A stretch of DNA of 64,000 nucleotides, from NCBI RefSeq assembly GCF_029350975.1, contig NZ_JARKMR010000001.1, positions 62,001-126,000 on the forward strand, given 5' to 3'. The notes below the pieces were generated by a model, which was not told the DNA's origin, searched no databases, and worked only from the letters and a program-made list of their open reading frames with translations. Position numbers and translations under genes: made by a program. Origin of the DNA: Maribacter zhoushanensis. GTDB taxonomy: Bacteria; Bacteroidota; Bacteroidia; Flavobacteriales; Flavobacteriaceae. Of this stretch, positions 46,701 through 55,717 are shown in pieces. Every line of letters begins with the position of its first letter. Position 1 is the first letter of the stretch.

Positions 46701-47628
46701 ATCTGGTGATATTATTATTGATGAAAATGAGCGAGAACGACTTTGGAACAAATTTAATAATGAAGGAGAAATAGTTAATCAAGAATATAAGATAGAACTT
46801 AAAAACGGTTCCAAAAAAACACTTTTAATCTCCATGGTACCACTTTCTTTAAATAATACTAAAAGCTATTTGGTAAATATATTTGATGATTCTAAAAGAA
46901 AGGAAGCAGAAGGCAACTTAGAAAATCAATACCTAGAATTACAAAAGACGAACTCTGAACTAGATAGTTTCGTTTATAGTGCATCTCATGAACTAAGAGC
47001 GCCTTTATCATCAGTACTAGGTTTAATTCATTTAATTCAATTAGAGGAGATAGAGCCAAAACTGTCCCAACACTTGAATATGATGAAAAAATCAATTGAG
47101 CGGTTAGATAGCTTTATTAAAGATATCATTGAATATTCACGCAACAAACATCTTAGCGTAAGACTAGAAACAATTAATTTTACTACCTTGATCGAGAACT
47201 CACTTGAAAGTTTTTGGTATTTAGATAACACAAGTAAAATTAACATAGAAGTAAATATTGAAGATGATATAAGTTTTGTTTCGGATAGTAAGAGAATTTC
47301 AGTTTTATTGAATAATTTTATATCTAATGCAATAAAATATCATGATTTAAATAAAGATAGACCCTCTATTTGGATCAGTATTAAAACAAGTAAAAAGCAA
47401 GCAATTATAGAAGTTAAGGACAATGGGGTAGGTATGGCAGAAGATCAGCTGGACAAAATTTTTGAAATGTTCTATAGAGTATCTTCTAAAGTAATGGGTT
47501 CTGGTATTGGTTTGTTTATTGTTAAAGAGATTATTACAAAACTAAGGGGTACTATTGAGGCAACATCTAAGGTAGGTGAAGGCACAAAATTTACCCTAAA
47601 AATACCAAATGAATTAGGCAGATTATAA
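43792..47628 (+). CDS. CHASE/multi-PAS hybrid-type sensor histidine kinase
   Basis: A 1278-residue membrane kinase. A transmembrane helix at about 13-32 precedes an extracytoplasmic CHASE domain (about 40-240; ELVNEHGVITHVHPLKGNEV) and a second helix at about 253-275. Six PAS domains follow to about 1040. Numbers 3, 4 and 5 are a tandem triplet with the openings KMNSAIRIGKIGYWDFD, KMEIAMRIGKIGYWDYD and KMNAAIRIGKFGYWYWD. HisKA has His1066 in YSASHELRAPLSSVLGL, and the HATPase has NNFISNAIKYHD, VKDNGVGMAEDQ and SGIGLFIVKEI. It has no receiver of its own; a one-domain receiver follows after one base. It probably integrates an external ligand with several cytosolic signals. Confidence 0.9.
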   Translation: MSESVNRSIFKSPLFYGFLAFMLVFIISQFVAFQKYQLYQKSEQQEVEQRVSKLKVDLQNILGQSFNATQTLAFIVEHYGVPNNFDSVAQLLLNSNNGVDALELVNEHGVITHVHPLKGNEVIGLNILKDPDNKFGAKKTLEEQDYYTAGPLYLQQGGSGIIGRKPLYKDGKFNGFVAAVVRLSTVIKAIQLDTVKEKRFSYKLVKINADKTEETFFASQDINYENAIGIPLTASKGEWKLYVFSKQHRTNSTTILFSILGFLLSFVCGILVWFLMKQPEKLNRLVEEKTALLKLSQDRYRLLIEEASDAIILSDFNANILDINPYGVHIFGYSKDELLTKNLKELVSPEEADKIPARYKEMRTGKTVRSERTLVKKDGSLFHAEVSAKKLSNTTVLGIIRDITERKRADIEKQKLVSVIENSPGFIGLATLEGNPLFMNDAGKRLINLPCDFDINNASIFDLFPEKYKDVVQNEHLPAIMEKGLWTGEAPIRDFKNNTTIPLEFYGFLIKDKTSNEPIGIGSIGFDITERKKTQKEILELQGKMNSAIRIGKIGYWDFDIESATFNCSPLMYSIYEMDESTILTIAYLESIIHPDDLELHRQNVKDIIIDKTTHAFTYRIIVNGNIKYLMVEVEVIRDPENLAIKYRGTVIDITKEKEADIEILDLKNKMEIAMRIGKIGYWDYDFNTKILYWSPRLYSIYDVDPQIKISLPFVESLMHPDDLESHRELLRSVTEDVDTYSLNYRIILKDGSIKHIIAEMEVLRNEDKSPIKYRGTIIDITKQKEAEEKILSLQTKMNAAIRIGKFGYWYWDMSEEVVEWSKEMYEIHDIAPSTIMTPEIIKELIYSEDVSLIESRMASTKEAQNSESVIYRIQKDDLTFKYFLAYAEIIFSDDGHPLIYHGTAMDITKSVLAEKALKESQEKFSKAFQTNLMGMIILDEHRRVTEANKMAYHILNTTNQKIIGKTIVESGDIIIDENERERLWNKFNNEGEIVNQEYKIELKNGSKKTLLISMVPLSLNNTKSYLVNIFDDSKRKEAEGNLENQYLELQKTNSELDSFVYSASHELRAPLSSVLGLIHLIQLEEIEPKLSQHLNMMKKSIERLDSFIKDIIEYSRNKHLSVRLETINFTTLIENSLESFWYLDNTSKINIEVNIEDDISFVSDSKRISVLLNNFISNAIKYHDLNKDRPSIWISIKTSKKQAIIEVKDNGVGMAEDQLDKIFEMFYRVSSKVMGSGIGLFIVKEIITKLRGTIEATSKVGEGTKFTLKIPNELGRL

Positions 47629-47629
47629 T

Positions 47630-48028
47630 ATGAATAAGAACGTAAATATTTTGTTGATAGACGATTCTGATGTAGATAATTTCATTAACAAAGCCATTAT
47701 TTCAAAAGAGGATAATATATCTCAAATAACCACTATGACCTCTGGTCATGATGCTCTGGAATATTTGAAAGGAATAATTGATAACACTGAAGCTTACCCA
47801 GACGTAATTTTTCTTGATATAAAAATGCCAAGAATGAACGGTTTTGAATTTTTAGATGAATATCAAAAACTAGCAGACACCCTTACCGATTACTGTAGAA
47901 TATATATTTTAAGTTCTTCAATAGATTCAATAGACTCTGACAAAGGAAAAGATTACCCAGTGGTTAAAAGACATTTAACCAAACCTTTGGCACATCACCA
48001 GATTGGTGATATACTTGCCGAAGATTAG
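47630..48028 (+). CDS. Single-domain response regulator (Rcp1-like receiver)
   Basis: A 132-residue receiver without output domain, one base after the CHASE/PAS kinase and surely its partner. Conserved residues are Asp11-Asp12 (LLIDDSDVDNF), phospho-acceptor Asp63 (VIFLDIKMPRMNG), Ser in YILSSSID and Lys in LTKPLAHH. The pattern DDSDVDNF at the start is typical of cyanobacterial phytochrome-type and Bacteroidota stand-alone receivers. It may relay phosphate to another protein outside the window. Confidence 0.92.
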   Translation: MNKNVNILLIDDSDVDNFINKAIISKEDNISQITTMTSGHDALEYLKGIIDNTEAYPDVIFLDIKMPRMNGFEFLDEYQKLADTLTDYCRIYILSSSIDSIDSDKGKDYPVVKRHLTKPLAHHQIGDILAED

Positions 48029-48156
48029 CCGTCTTGATCGTAATACCATATTTCTTTAAGGTTTAAAGGCTAATAACACTAGTATACTGAGCGTTAAATG
48101 ATAATATATTCTTAATAACTCTAAGATATCATAGCACTTTTATTATTTTGCCAATT

Positions 48157-49017
48157 ATGAACATTTATCCTATTGAAACCGGTAATTTCAAATTGGACGG
48201 CGGAGCTATGTTCGGTGTGGTACCCAAAACCATTTGGCAAAGAACAAACCCGGCAGACGATAATAATTTAATTGATATTGCTGCAAGAAGCCTATTAATT
48301 GAAGATGGTGATAGGTTAATATTGGTAGATACCGGTATGGGCAATAAACAATCTGACAAATTTTTTGGCTATTATTATCGCTGGGGAGATTTTACCATAG
48401 ATTCTTCTTTAAAAAAATATGGATTTCATAGAGATGATATTACCGATGTCTTTTTAACCCATCTCCATTTTGATCATGTCGGTGGTTCCATTCAGTGGAA
48501 TAAGAATAGAACCGGATACGAACCTGCCTTCAAGAATGCTAAATTCTGGACCAATGAAAAACATTGGAAATGGGCAATGGAAGCTAATCCAAGAGAAAAA
48601 GCATCATTCCTTACTGAGAATTTAATGCCAATGGAAGAGAGTGGTCAATTGAATTTTGTTGATGATGCCAATGAGAGTTTCCTTAAAAACAGTCCGCTAG
48701 GTTTTGATATCCGCTTTGTTGATGGTCATACAGAAAAACAAATGCTGCCCCAATTCTCATATCAAGGTAAAACAATAGCCTATATGGCAGACCTGATACC
48801 TACCGTTGGTCATATCTCATTACCTTATGTTATGGGGTATGATACTAGGCCGCTAATGACAATGTCAGAAAAAAAGATATTCTTGAACGAAGCTGCAGAT
48901 AATAATTACTATCTCTTTTTTGAGCACGATGCACATAACCAACTTTGTACCTTAAAACACACGGATAGGGGTGTTCGTTTAGATAAAATTTATTCTTTTA
49001 ACGAGCTCTTCAATTAA
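48157..49017 (+). CDS. MBL-fold metallo-hydrolase
   Basis: A 286-residue cytoplasmic beta-lactamase-fold hydrolase with the metal motif LTHLHFDHVGG (HxHxDH), LLIEDGDRLILVDTGMG before it, FVDGHTEKQM after it and a late histidine in YLFFEHDAHN. The frame is open from TTG 48148, but that TTG belongs to a promoter-like TATTATTTTGCC just upstream, so ATG 48157 (MNIYPIETGNF) is preferred. The substrate cannot be deduced: the family includes lactonases, ribonucleases and glyoxalases. The S8 peptidase gene follows after 41 bases. Confidence 0.85.
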   Translation: MNIYPIETGNFKLDGGAMFGVVPKTIWQRTNPADDNNLIDIAARSLLIEDGDRLILVDTGMGNKQSDKFFGYYYRWGDFTIDSSLKKYGFHRDDITDVFLTHLHFDHVGGSIQWNKNRTGYEPAFKNAKFWTNEKHWKWAMEANPREKASFLTENLMPMEESGQLNFVDDANESFLKNSPLGFDIRFVDGHTEKQMLPQFSYQGKTIAYMADLIPTVGHISLPYVMGYDTRPLMTMSEKKIFLNEAADNNYYLFFEHDAHNQLCTLKHTDRGVRLDKIYSFNELFN

Positions 49018-49058
49018 TAATAAACTAACAATAAACATTAACTAATAGTTGCCCATAA

Positions 49059-50708
49059 ATGACAAATTCATATTATAAATCAATTTTTGCCCTTTCAATA
49101 GCTGCAATATTAACAGGGTGTGGAAGCACTAAAACAGCTGGTGGAAGTGGATTAATTCTTACCCCAGTAGAAAACATAGATGCTACTCCCTTAAAAATTT
49201 CTGACCTTACTACCAGTGAAAAGAATAACTGGGGGCATTTAGATCTTGTTACCGATACCATACCGGGTATGAGTGTAGATAAAGCATACAGCGAAATCAT
49301 TAAGAACAAAAAAGGAACCAAAACAATTGTTGCCGTACTTGATTCTGGTATTGATTTAGATCATGAAGATCTTGTAAACGTATTATGGACCAATACCAAA
49401 GAAAAAGCTGGTAATGGTATAGATGATGATGGTAATGGCTTTATTGACGATATACACGGTTATAATTTCTTGGGCGAATCTTATAACGAGCAGTTAGAAT
49501 ACGTTCGTATGCTTCGTTTAGGCATTGGTGACGCTGCTACTTTAGCAAAGGCAAAAACCAAATTAGATACCAAATACAATGAGGCTCTACAGGGTAAAGA
49601 ACAATATGAATCTATATACCAAGCCGTAAAAAATGCAGATGAAGATGTAAAGAAGTATCTAAAAAAAGATACATACACAAAAAAAGATCTTGCTGCCATA
49701 ACCGCTACTGATGAAACCATGCAACGTAATGTTGCCATTCTTAATCAAATGTTCGGCATTAATGAAACGATACCAGGTGTTCTTAAAGATTTAACGAACG
49801 GACTTAAATATTATAATGAGCAACTTAACTATAATCTAAATAAAGATTTCAATGGTAGGTCATCTGTTGGTGATAATGCCTATGATATTACCGATGTAGA
49901 CTACGGTAATGGCAACCCAAATAACAGGGTAGATGACGAAAGTCACGGTACGCATGTAGCAGGTATAATCGCTGCTGAACGTAACAACGGCAAGGGTGTT
50001 AACGGTGTTGCTAATAATGTTGCTATTATGAGTATTAGAGCCGTGCCTAATGGTGATGAGTATGATAAGGATATTGCTAGAGGTATTCGTTATGCAGTTG
50101 ATAACGGTGCGCGAGTTATTAATGGAAGTTTTGGTAAATCTTTTTCTCCAAATGCTGATTGGGTGTATGATGCTATTAAATATGCTGCCGACAATAATGT
50201 TCTTTTTGTTCATGCGGCCGGTAACGATGGTGCAGATTTAGATAACCCTGTCAACGCCAACTTCCCTAATGATCAAATTAATAACGGACCAGAAATTGCC
50301 GATAACGTAATAACTGTAGGTGCTTTGAACCCAAAATACGGATCTGAATTGGTAGCAAGCTATTCTAATTACGGAAAAATTAATGTAGATATTTTTGCTC
50401 CAGGTACAGATATCTATTCTTCATACCCTAATAACGAATATGAATATTCTCCTGGTACCTCTATGGCAGCACCCGGTGTTGCAGGTGTTGCTGCCTTGGT
50501 AATGTCTCAATATCCAAGCTTAACCGCTGCGCAAGTGAAAAAAATAATACTGCAATCTGGATTACCGATTAAAACGAAAGTAGTTCTAGGTAAAAACACG
50601 GGTAAAAGTGGATCTTTAGATGAAATTTCTACTTCTGGTAAAATAGCAAATGCCTACAATGCATTGGTTTTAGCTAGTAAAGTAGCTGCAGGACAGATTA
50701 AATTATAA
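49059..50708 (+). CDS. S8 subtilisin-family peptidase, lipoprotein
   Basis: A 549-residue exported serine protease. The N-terminus ends in a lipobox-like AAILTGCGSTK, so it is probably attached to the outer membrane through Cys21. The triad is Asp95 (VAVLDSGIDLDHEDL), His296 (ESHGTHVAGI) and Ser468 (SPGTSMAAPGVAG). The stretch between Asp and His (about 200 residues) is far longer than the 30-40 of classical subtilisins and holds a helical insert with many lysines. The final 80 residues have no known domain. An M1 peptidase gene follows 18 bases later, so the two may be co-transcribed. Confidence 0.92.
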   Translation: MTNSYYKSIFALSIAAILTGCGSTKTAGGSGLILTPVENIDATPLKISDLTTSEKNNWGHLDLVTDTIPGMSVDKAYSEIIKNKKGTKTIVAVLDSGIDLDHEDLVNVLWTNTKEKAGNGIDDDGNGFIDDIHGYNFLGESYNEQLEYVRMLRLGIGDAATLAKAKTKLDTKYNEALQGKEQYESIYQAVKNADEDVKKYLKKDTYTKKDLAAITATDETMQRNVAILNQMFGINETIPGVLKDLTNGLKYYNEQLNYNLNKDFNGRSSVGDNAYDITDVDYGNGNPNNRVDDESHGTHVAGIIAAERNNGKGVNGVANNVAIMSIRAVPNGDEYDKDIARGIRYAVDNGARVINGSFGKSFSPNADWVYDAIKYAADNNVLFVHAAGNDGADLDNPVNANFPNDQINNGPEIADNVITVGALNPKYGSELVASYSNYGKINVDIFAPGTDIYSSYPNNEYEYSPGTSMAAPGVAGVAALVMSQYPSLTAAQVKKIILQSGLPIKTKVVLGKNTGKSGSLDEISTSGKIANAYNALVLASKVAAGQIKL

Positions 50709-50726
50709 TACTTACACAACTCATAT

Positions 50727-52580
50727 ATGACTAAATCATTTTTTACATTTCTAACAGCAATTTTCTCTATAGGATTGCTAGCTCAGAACAAGACAGATTA
50801 TTGGCAGCAACATGTTGATTATACTATGGATGTTGATATGGATGTTGAGACTTTTCAATATACCGGTACTCAAACCTTGGTATACACGAACAACTCACCC
50901 GATGAGTTAAAACGTGTCTATTTCCATTTGTATTTTAATGCTTTTCAACCAGGTAGTGAAATGGATATTCGCCTGCAGACAATTGCCGATCCAGATGATA
51001 GAATGACTACGCCTGATAAGAATAGTAGAATTGCTTCTCTAACCGATAGTGAAATAGGTTACTTACATGCTACTTCTTTAACACAAGATGGCAGCAAGGT
51101 TTCCTTTTCTGAAGAAGGTACCGTATTGGTTGTTGATTTAGCCAAGCCGATAGCAGCTGGTGCAAAGTCAACCTTTAATATGGAATTTAAAGGTCAAGTA
51201 CCTTTACAGATTAGACGTTCTGGTAGAAATAGTGAAGAAGGCGTTGCCTTGTCAATGAGCCAATGGTATCCAAAATTGGCAGAATATGACTTTGAAGGCT
51301 GGCATGCGGATCCCTATATTGCACGTGAGTTTCAAGGTGTTTGGGGTGATTTTGATGTAAAATTGACTATTGACAAAGACTATACTGTTGGTGGAAGTGG
51401 ATACTTACAAAACCCTAACGAAATTGGTCATGGGTATGAAACACCTGGCACTAAAATTAAAAAACAAAAAGGAAAGACATTAACTTGGCACTTTAAAGCC
51501 CCAATGGTACATGATTTTATGTGGGCAGCAGACCCAGAATACATTCATGATATTCAACAAGTACCTGATGGACCTGTACTTCATTTTCTTTATAAAGACA
51601 ATGCTAAAATTTTAGAGAATTGGAAAAAACTTCAGCCTAAAACTATTGAGGCTATGGAGTTCTTTAGTAAGAATATAGGTAAATATCCTTATGATCAATA
51701 TTCTGTTATTCAGGGTGGCGATGGTGGTATGGAATATGCCATGTCAACACTTATTACAGGTAACCGTAAGTTCGGTAGCCTTGTAGGTGTTATGGCTCAT
51801 GAAATGGCGCACTCTTGGTTTCAACACATTTTAGCTACTAATGAAGCTAAACATGAGTGGATGGATGAAGGGTTTACTTCTTTTATCTCTAAGCTTTGTA
51901 TGACTGAAATTATGGACTATGAAAAAGAAAATCCATTTGAGGGTACTTATAAAGGCTATAGAAATTTAGCGCTGTCGGGCAAAGAACAACCTCAAGGTAC
52001 CTATGCCGATCGTTACGCTCTTAACTTTGCTTACGGTATTTCTGCGTATAGCAAGGGCTCTATATTTTTATCTCAGTTAGGCTATGTTATAGGTCAAGAT
52101 AAGTTGATGGAAACTATTCGTAAGTATTATGAAGAGTTTAAATTTAAGCACCCTGTACCTAATGATTTTAAACGTGTTGCTGAAAAGGTATCTGGTTTTG
52201 AACTAGATTGGTACCTAACAGATTGGACACAGACAACAAATACTATTGATTATGGTATTAAAGACGTTTCGGCATCAGAAAACAACACTAAAGTTACTTT
52301 AGAACGTATTGGTCTTATGCCAATGCCTTTAGATGTTTTGGTGGTTTATAATGATGGAACCAAAGAAACTTTTTACGCTCCTTTACGTATGATGCGAGGC
52401 GAAAAAGAGAACCCATATGAGGGTATTGAAAGAACTGTAATTGAAGATTGGCCATGGGCTTACCCAACCTATGATTTTGAAATTAATAAACCAATGTCTT
52501 CAATACAAGCAATTGTAATAGATCCTTCTCAGTTAATGGCAGATGTTAATTTAGAGAATAATGTTTGGCAAACAGAGTAG
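50727..52580 (+). CDS. M1-family metallopeptidase (aminopeptidase-like)
   Basis: A 617-residue exported zinc peptidase with a signal peptide (ends IGLLAQ, about 19). The substrate-binding motif GGDGGMEYAMST precedes the zinc site MAHEMAHSWFQH: His358, Glu359 and His362. The third ligand, Glu381, sits in WMDEGFTSF, 18 residues after His362, exactly as expected. It follows the S8 gene by 18 bases and is followed by a strong terminator. It likely trims N-terminal residues from peptides in the periplasm. Confidence 0.93.
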   Translation: MTKSFFTFLTAIFSIGLLAQNKTDYWQQHVDYTMDVDMDVETFQYTGTQTLVYTNNSPDELKRVYFHLYFNAFQPGSEMDIRLQTIADPDDRMTTPDKNSRIASLTDSEIGYLHATSLTQDGSKVSFSEEGTVLVVDLAKPIAAGAKSTFNMEFKGQVPLQIRRSGRNSEEGVALSMSQWYPKLAEYDFEGWHADPYIAREFQGVWGDFDVKLTIDKDYTVGGSGYLQNPNEIGHGYETPGTKIKKQKGKTLTWHFKAPMVHDFMWAADPEYIHDIQQVPDGPVLHFLYKDNAKILENWKKLQPKTIEAMEFFSKNIGKYPYDQYSVIQGGDGGMEYAMSTLITGNRKFGSLVGVMAHEMAHSWFQHILATNEAKHEWMDEGFTSFISKLCMTEIMDYEKENPFEGTYKGYRNLALSGKEQPQGTYADRYALNFAYGISAYSKGSIFLSQLGYVIGQDKLMETIRKYYEEFKFKHPVPNDFKRVAEKVSGFELDWYLTDWTQTTNTIDYGIKDVSASENNTKVTLERIGLMPMPLDVLVVYNDGTKETFYAPLRMMRGEKENPYEGIERTVIEDWPWAYPTYDFEINKPMSSIQAIVIDPSQLMADVNLENNVWQTE

Positions 52581-52608
52581 TATCTTTTGCTAATCTTTAA
52601 GATATAAA

Positions 52609-52639
52609 TGCCCCCATATTGGGGGCTAATTCTTTTTTA
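52609..52639 (+). terminator. Rho-independent terminator after the M1 peptidase gene
   Basis: GCCCCC (52610-52615) pairs with GGGGGC (52621-52626) around an ATATT loop, followed by a T-rich run TCTTTTTT. It ends the S8-M1 transcript 15 bases before rnpA. Confidence 0.8.
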
Positions 52640-52654
52640 AAACTTCTTTTATAA

Positions 52655-53038
52655 ATGGATGCATCCTTCGGAAAAAAGGAAAAACTAAAAAGTAAAATAC
52701 TCATAACCCAATTGTTTGAAGAGGGTAGGGGTATTTCCGTTTATCCGTTGAAATTAATATATCTATCCGTAGAGCAAAAAGAAGTTCCTATTAAAACCGC
52801 CGTTACGGTATCTAAGCGCAATTTTAAAAGTGCCGTAGATAGAAATAATATTAAACGTTTGCTAAGAGAGTCTTACAGACTCAACAAAGGCTTGGTTTTT
52901 AACAATACAGAAGCAAACTTTGCGTTTCTATTTTTATACCTTGGTAAGGATATGCCCACCTTTGAGCAGTTAGATCATAAAATGAAGCTCGTTTTAAACA
53001 AGTTTAAGCTACAGATTGATGAAAAAAATAGTAAGTAA
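52655..53038 (+). CDS. rnpA: RNase P protein component
   Basis: A 127-residue basic protein that assists the RNase P RNA in cutting the 5' leader from tRNA precursors. The family signature AVDRNNIKRLLRESYR is at about 68-83, with KTAVTVSKRNFK before it. It overlaps the S41 peptidase gene by 20 bases, so the two are translationally coupled. In many bacteria rnpA lies beside rpmH; here, as in other Bacteroidota, it does not. Confidence 0.95.
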   Translation: MDASFGKKEKLKSKILITQLFEEGRGISVYPLKLIYLSVEQKEVPIKTAVTVSKRNFKSAVDRNNIKRLLRESYRLNKGLVFNNTEANFAFLFLYLGKDMPTFEQLDHKMKLVLNKFKLQIDEKNSK

Positions 53039-54647
53039 AAAAGTACTTGTACCCATAATTGCCATCGCTTTTCTATTTGTTGGAAGTAGTTATAAGAGCG
53101 ACTTTTTTGAGATAGCCAAACAGATCGAAATCTTTACCACTTTGTTCAAAGAATTGAACATGAACTACGTGGATGAAACCAACCCGGCAGAATTAATGGA
53201 TACCGCCATTAAAAATATGCTGAATGAATTGGATCCCTATACTAAATTTTTAAACGAACAAGATGTTGAAACGTATCGCATAAACAACGCCGGTGAATAC
53301 TCAGGTATTGGTGCCATGGTGCGTTCTTTTGATGATAAATTGTTAATTATAGAACCTCATCAAGGATATCCGGCAGATAAAGCAGGATTAAAGGCCGGTG
53401 ATGAAATTATACAGATTGGAGATATCAAAGTAGCAGAATTTGAAGATAATGCCAGTGAGCTTTTAAAAGGAGCTAACGGATCAACAATTAATGTTACTTA
53501 TAAAAGACAAGGTAAGTTAAACACCACAAGTATTACTCGTGAAGGTATTGAAGTAGATGCGGTACCTTTCTTTAAAATGATCGATAACAAAACCGGTTAT
53601 ATTGTTTTAGCAAAGTTTAATGCCAAAGCAACGGGACAGACCAAATCTGCCTTATTAGATTTAAAAGGAAAAGGTGCTGAAAAAATTATATTGGATTTAA
53701 GAGGTAACCCTGGTGGTTTATTATCCGAAGCTATTAATGTGACCAACTTATTTGTGCCTAAAGGCGAGTTGGTGGTGACTACAAAATCCAAGGTTAAGAA
53801 ATTTAACCGTGAATACCATACCAACAACCAACCCGTAGATGAGGAAATTCCATTAGTTGTATTGGTAAATGGAAGTAGTGCCTCTGCCAGTGAAATTGTA
53901 TCCGGTAGTTTACAAGATTTAGATAGAGCGGTTATTATGGGTGCTAGAAGCTTTGGAAAAGGCTTGGTACAACGCCCTCTAAAACTAACTTATGGTACCC
54001 AATTAAAAGTTACTATTTCTAGATATTACACTTCTTCTGGTCGTTGTATACAATCATTAGATTATTGGAATAGAGATGAAAGTGGTAATGCGGTTCGCAA
54101 TACTACCTTCAACGATTTTACTACCCGTAACGGCAGAAAAGTACAAGACGGTGGTGGTATTTTACCAGATATAGAGGTAGCTACTTCAAAAACAAATGAC
54201 CTTACATTGGCTTTACTACAGAATAATGTAATTTTCGATTATGCTACCAATTATCATTATACACATAAGTATAACGATGTTGCCGATTTCAAATTCACTG
54301 ATGCTGATTTTAACGCTTTTAAAAACTACGTAAAGCAAAGTAGTTTCTCTTTTGAGACCAAGGCAGAAGAAGCAATCAAAAAAGCGCTCTCTGGTGAAGA
54401 AAACGACTTTTTAGGCTCAGATGTAAAGGATAGCTATAAAACCTTATTAGCAAACATAGAAAAGGGGAAAATTAACGCGTTAGACAAATACCAAAGCGAG
54501 ATCCAAAAGAACCTAGAAGATGAAATTGTTAAGCGTTATTTCTACAGAGATGGTTTATACCAGTATTACCTAAATAATGACGATGCTATTTTAGCGGCTA
54601 CCGAGTTATTAAGTAACAATTCTAAGTACAGTGCTATTTTAAAATAG
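53019..54647 (+). CDS. S41-family C-terminal processing peptidase
   Basis: A 542-residue envelope protease with an N-terminal signal/anchor helix (VPIIAIAFLFVGSSY), a PDZ domain (about 85-170: YSGIGAMVRSFDDKLLIIEP, GYPADKAGLKAGDEI) and the S41 core. The catalytic serine lies in NGSSASASEIVSGSLQD and the lysine in ARSFGKGLVQ. ATG 53019 is preferred over the TTG at 53016, which would add only one residue. It overlaps rnpA. Substrates are probably the C-termini of exported proteins. Confidence 0.93.
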   Translation: MKKIVSKKVLVPIIAIAFLFVGSSYKSDFFEIAKQIEIFTTLFKELNMNYVDETNPAELMDTAIKNMLNELDPYTKFLNEQDVETYRINNAGEYSGIGAMVRSFDDKLLIIEPHQGYPADKAGLKAGDEIIQIGDIKVAEFEDNASELLKGANGSTINVTYKRQGKLNTTSITREGIEVDAVPFFKMIDNKTGYIVLAKFNAKATGQTKSALLDLKGKGAEKIILDLRGNPGGLLSEAINVTNLFVPKGELVVTTKSKVKKFNREYHTNNQPVDEEIPLVVLVNGSSASASEIVSGSLQDLDRAVIMGARSFGKGLVQRPLKLTYGTQLKVTISRYYTSSGRCIQSLDYWNRDESGNAVRNTTFNDFTTRNGRKVQDGGGILPDIEVATSKTNDLTLALLQNNVIFDYATNYHYTHKYNDVADFKFTDADFNAFKNYVKQSSFSFETKAEEAIKKALSGEENDFLGSDVKDSYKTLLANIEKGKINALDKYQSEIQKNLEDEIVKRYFYRDGLYQYYLNNDDAILAATELLSNNSKYSAILK

Positions 54648-54654
54648 GTGCTAC

Positions 54655-55527
54655 TTAATAGGTGCAAGCTTCTTTATCCGATACTTGGTAGTAAGCCTTA
54701 AAGTTATTTGCTTTAGGGTCTGTGCATCCTTTTAAATTTCGAATTTTAATAGCTCTGAAATCAATTGGTTGACCTTCGCTTTGTAAAGCAATAAAACCTT
54801 CTGTTAACAACTTACCATCTTGTTTCATTTTAGGGTCATAACCTTTGGCTACACCACCACCAATTTGTGGTTTTGTGTATTCTAATACTGTTTTTCCGTT
54901 AATAATATGTTTTACCAATGAATCGTGATACACGACTAACTCTGCAGTTACCCATTGATCACCATAATAGGTGTCTGATGTTGAATTAATACAATGTCTA
55001 GGATCTATTTTATCTTCAAAAACCACATCGGTACCTGGTGAGCACATATTACCTGTTGGGCGTTCTACACCTTCTTCTACTCCCGCTAAAAATTGTATTT
55101 CTACACTAATAGGCCAGTCTTGCTCCTTTAACATCGTTCGCGGATCTTGAGAATGAAACATTACTCCGCTGTTCAGAATTGTATAATCTGGTGCCCCTCT
55201 ATATAGTTCACCTACAAAACGATATTGCATCGTTAAATGAAAATCTGAAAATGGCTTATCATAGTATAAATGAGCATATCTATTATTGAATTCCCCTTCG
55301 TATTTATCATACCTCACCTTTACCATATCATCTTCTGCCCTAAAGGTATCCGCATAATTATCACCTACTTCGTAATGGTGTACTTTTGTTGTCCATCCAT
55401 TTAAATCAGTACCATTGAACATGGTTTCCCAACCATCGTTTGTTTCTTGCGAGGTAATTAATCCGCATCCTAATAAAAATAAAAGTGAAGTTACAAGTAG
55501 TTGAAATTTAAGTGGTTGTTTTTTCAT
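54655..55527 (-). CDS. DUF1080 (3-keto-disaccharide hydrolase-like) lipoprotein
   Basis: A 290-residue exported protein with a lipobox-like LLFLLGCGLI, so probably lipid-anchored. The DUF1080 domain shows WETMFNGTDLNGWTTKVHHY at the start, PDYTILNSGVMFHSQDPRT and EGFIALQSEGQPIDFRAIKI near the end. It folds as a concanavalin-like beta-sandwich; some relatives hydrolyse 3-keto-glycosides. The C-terminus (CTDPKANNFKAYYQVSDKEAC) has paired cysteines. The gene stands alone, convergent with the S41 peptidase gene. Confidence 0.88.
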   Translation of the reverse strand: MKKQPLKFQLLVTSLLFLLGCGLITSQETNDGWETMFNGTDLNGWTTKVHHYEVGDNYADTFRAEDDMVKVRYDKYEGEFNNRYAHLYYDKPFSDFHLTMQYRFVGELYRGAPDYTILNSGVMFHSQDPRTMLKEQDWPISVEIQFLAGVEEGVERPTGNMCSPGTDVVFEDKIDPRHCINSTSDTYYGDQWVTAELVVYHDSLVKHIINGKTVLEYTKPQIGGGVAKGYDPKMKQDGKLLTEGFIALQSEGQPIDFRAIKIRNLKGCTDPKANNFKAYYQVSDKEACTY

Positions 55528-55717
55528 GTTGATGGTGTTTGGTTGATTTTATTTTATCAAAAGAGGGAACTATTGTAAAAATTCACTTTTAAATATACTC
55601 AATGTTCTGATATTTAAAGGTTGCTATTACAGAATTAGATTCCATTAAGTAGCAGTGTTTCTGTTCATTTATTATCCTTACTTTTAAATGTACAAACTAA
55701 CAATACCTTAATTTAAA

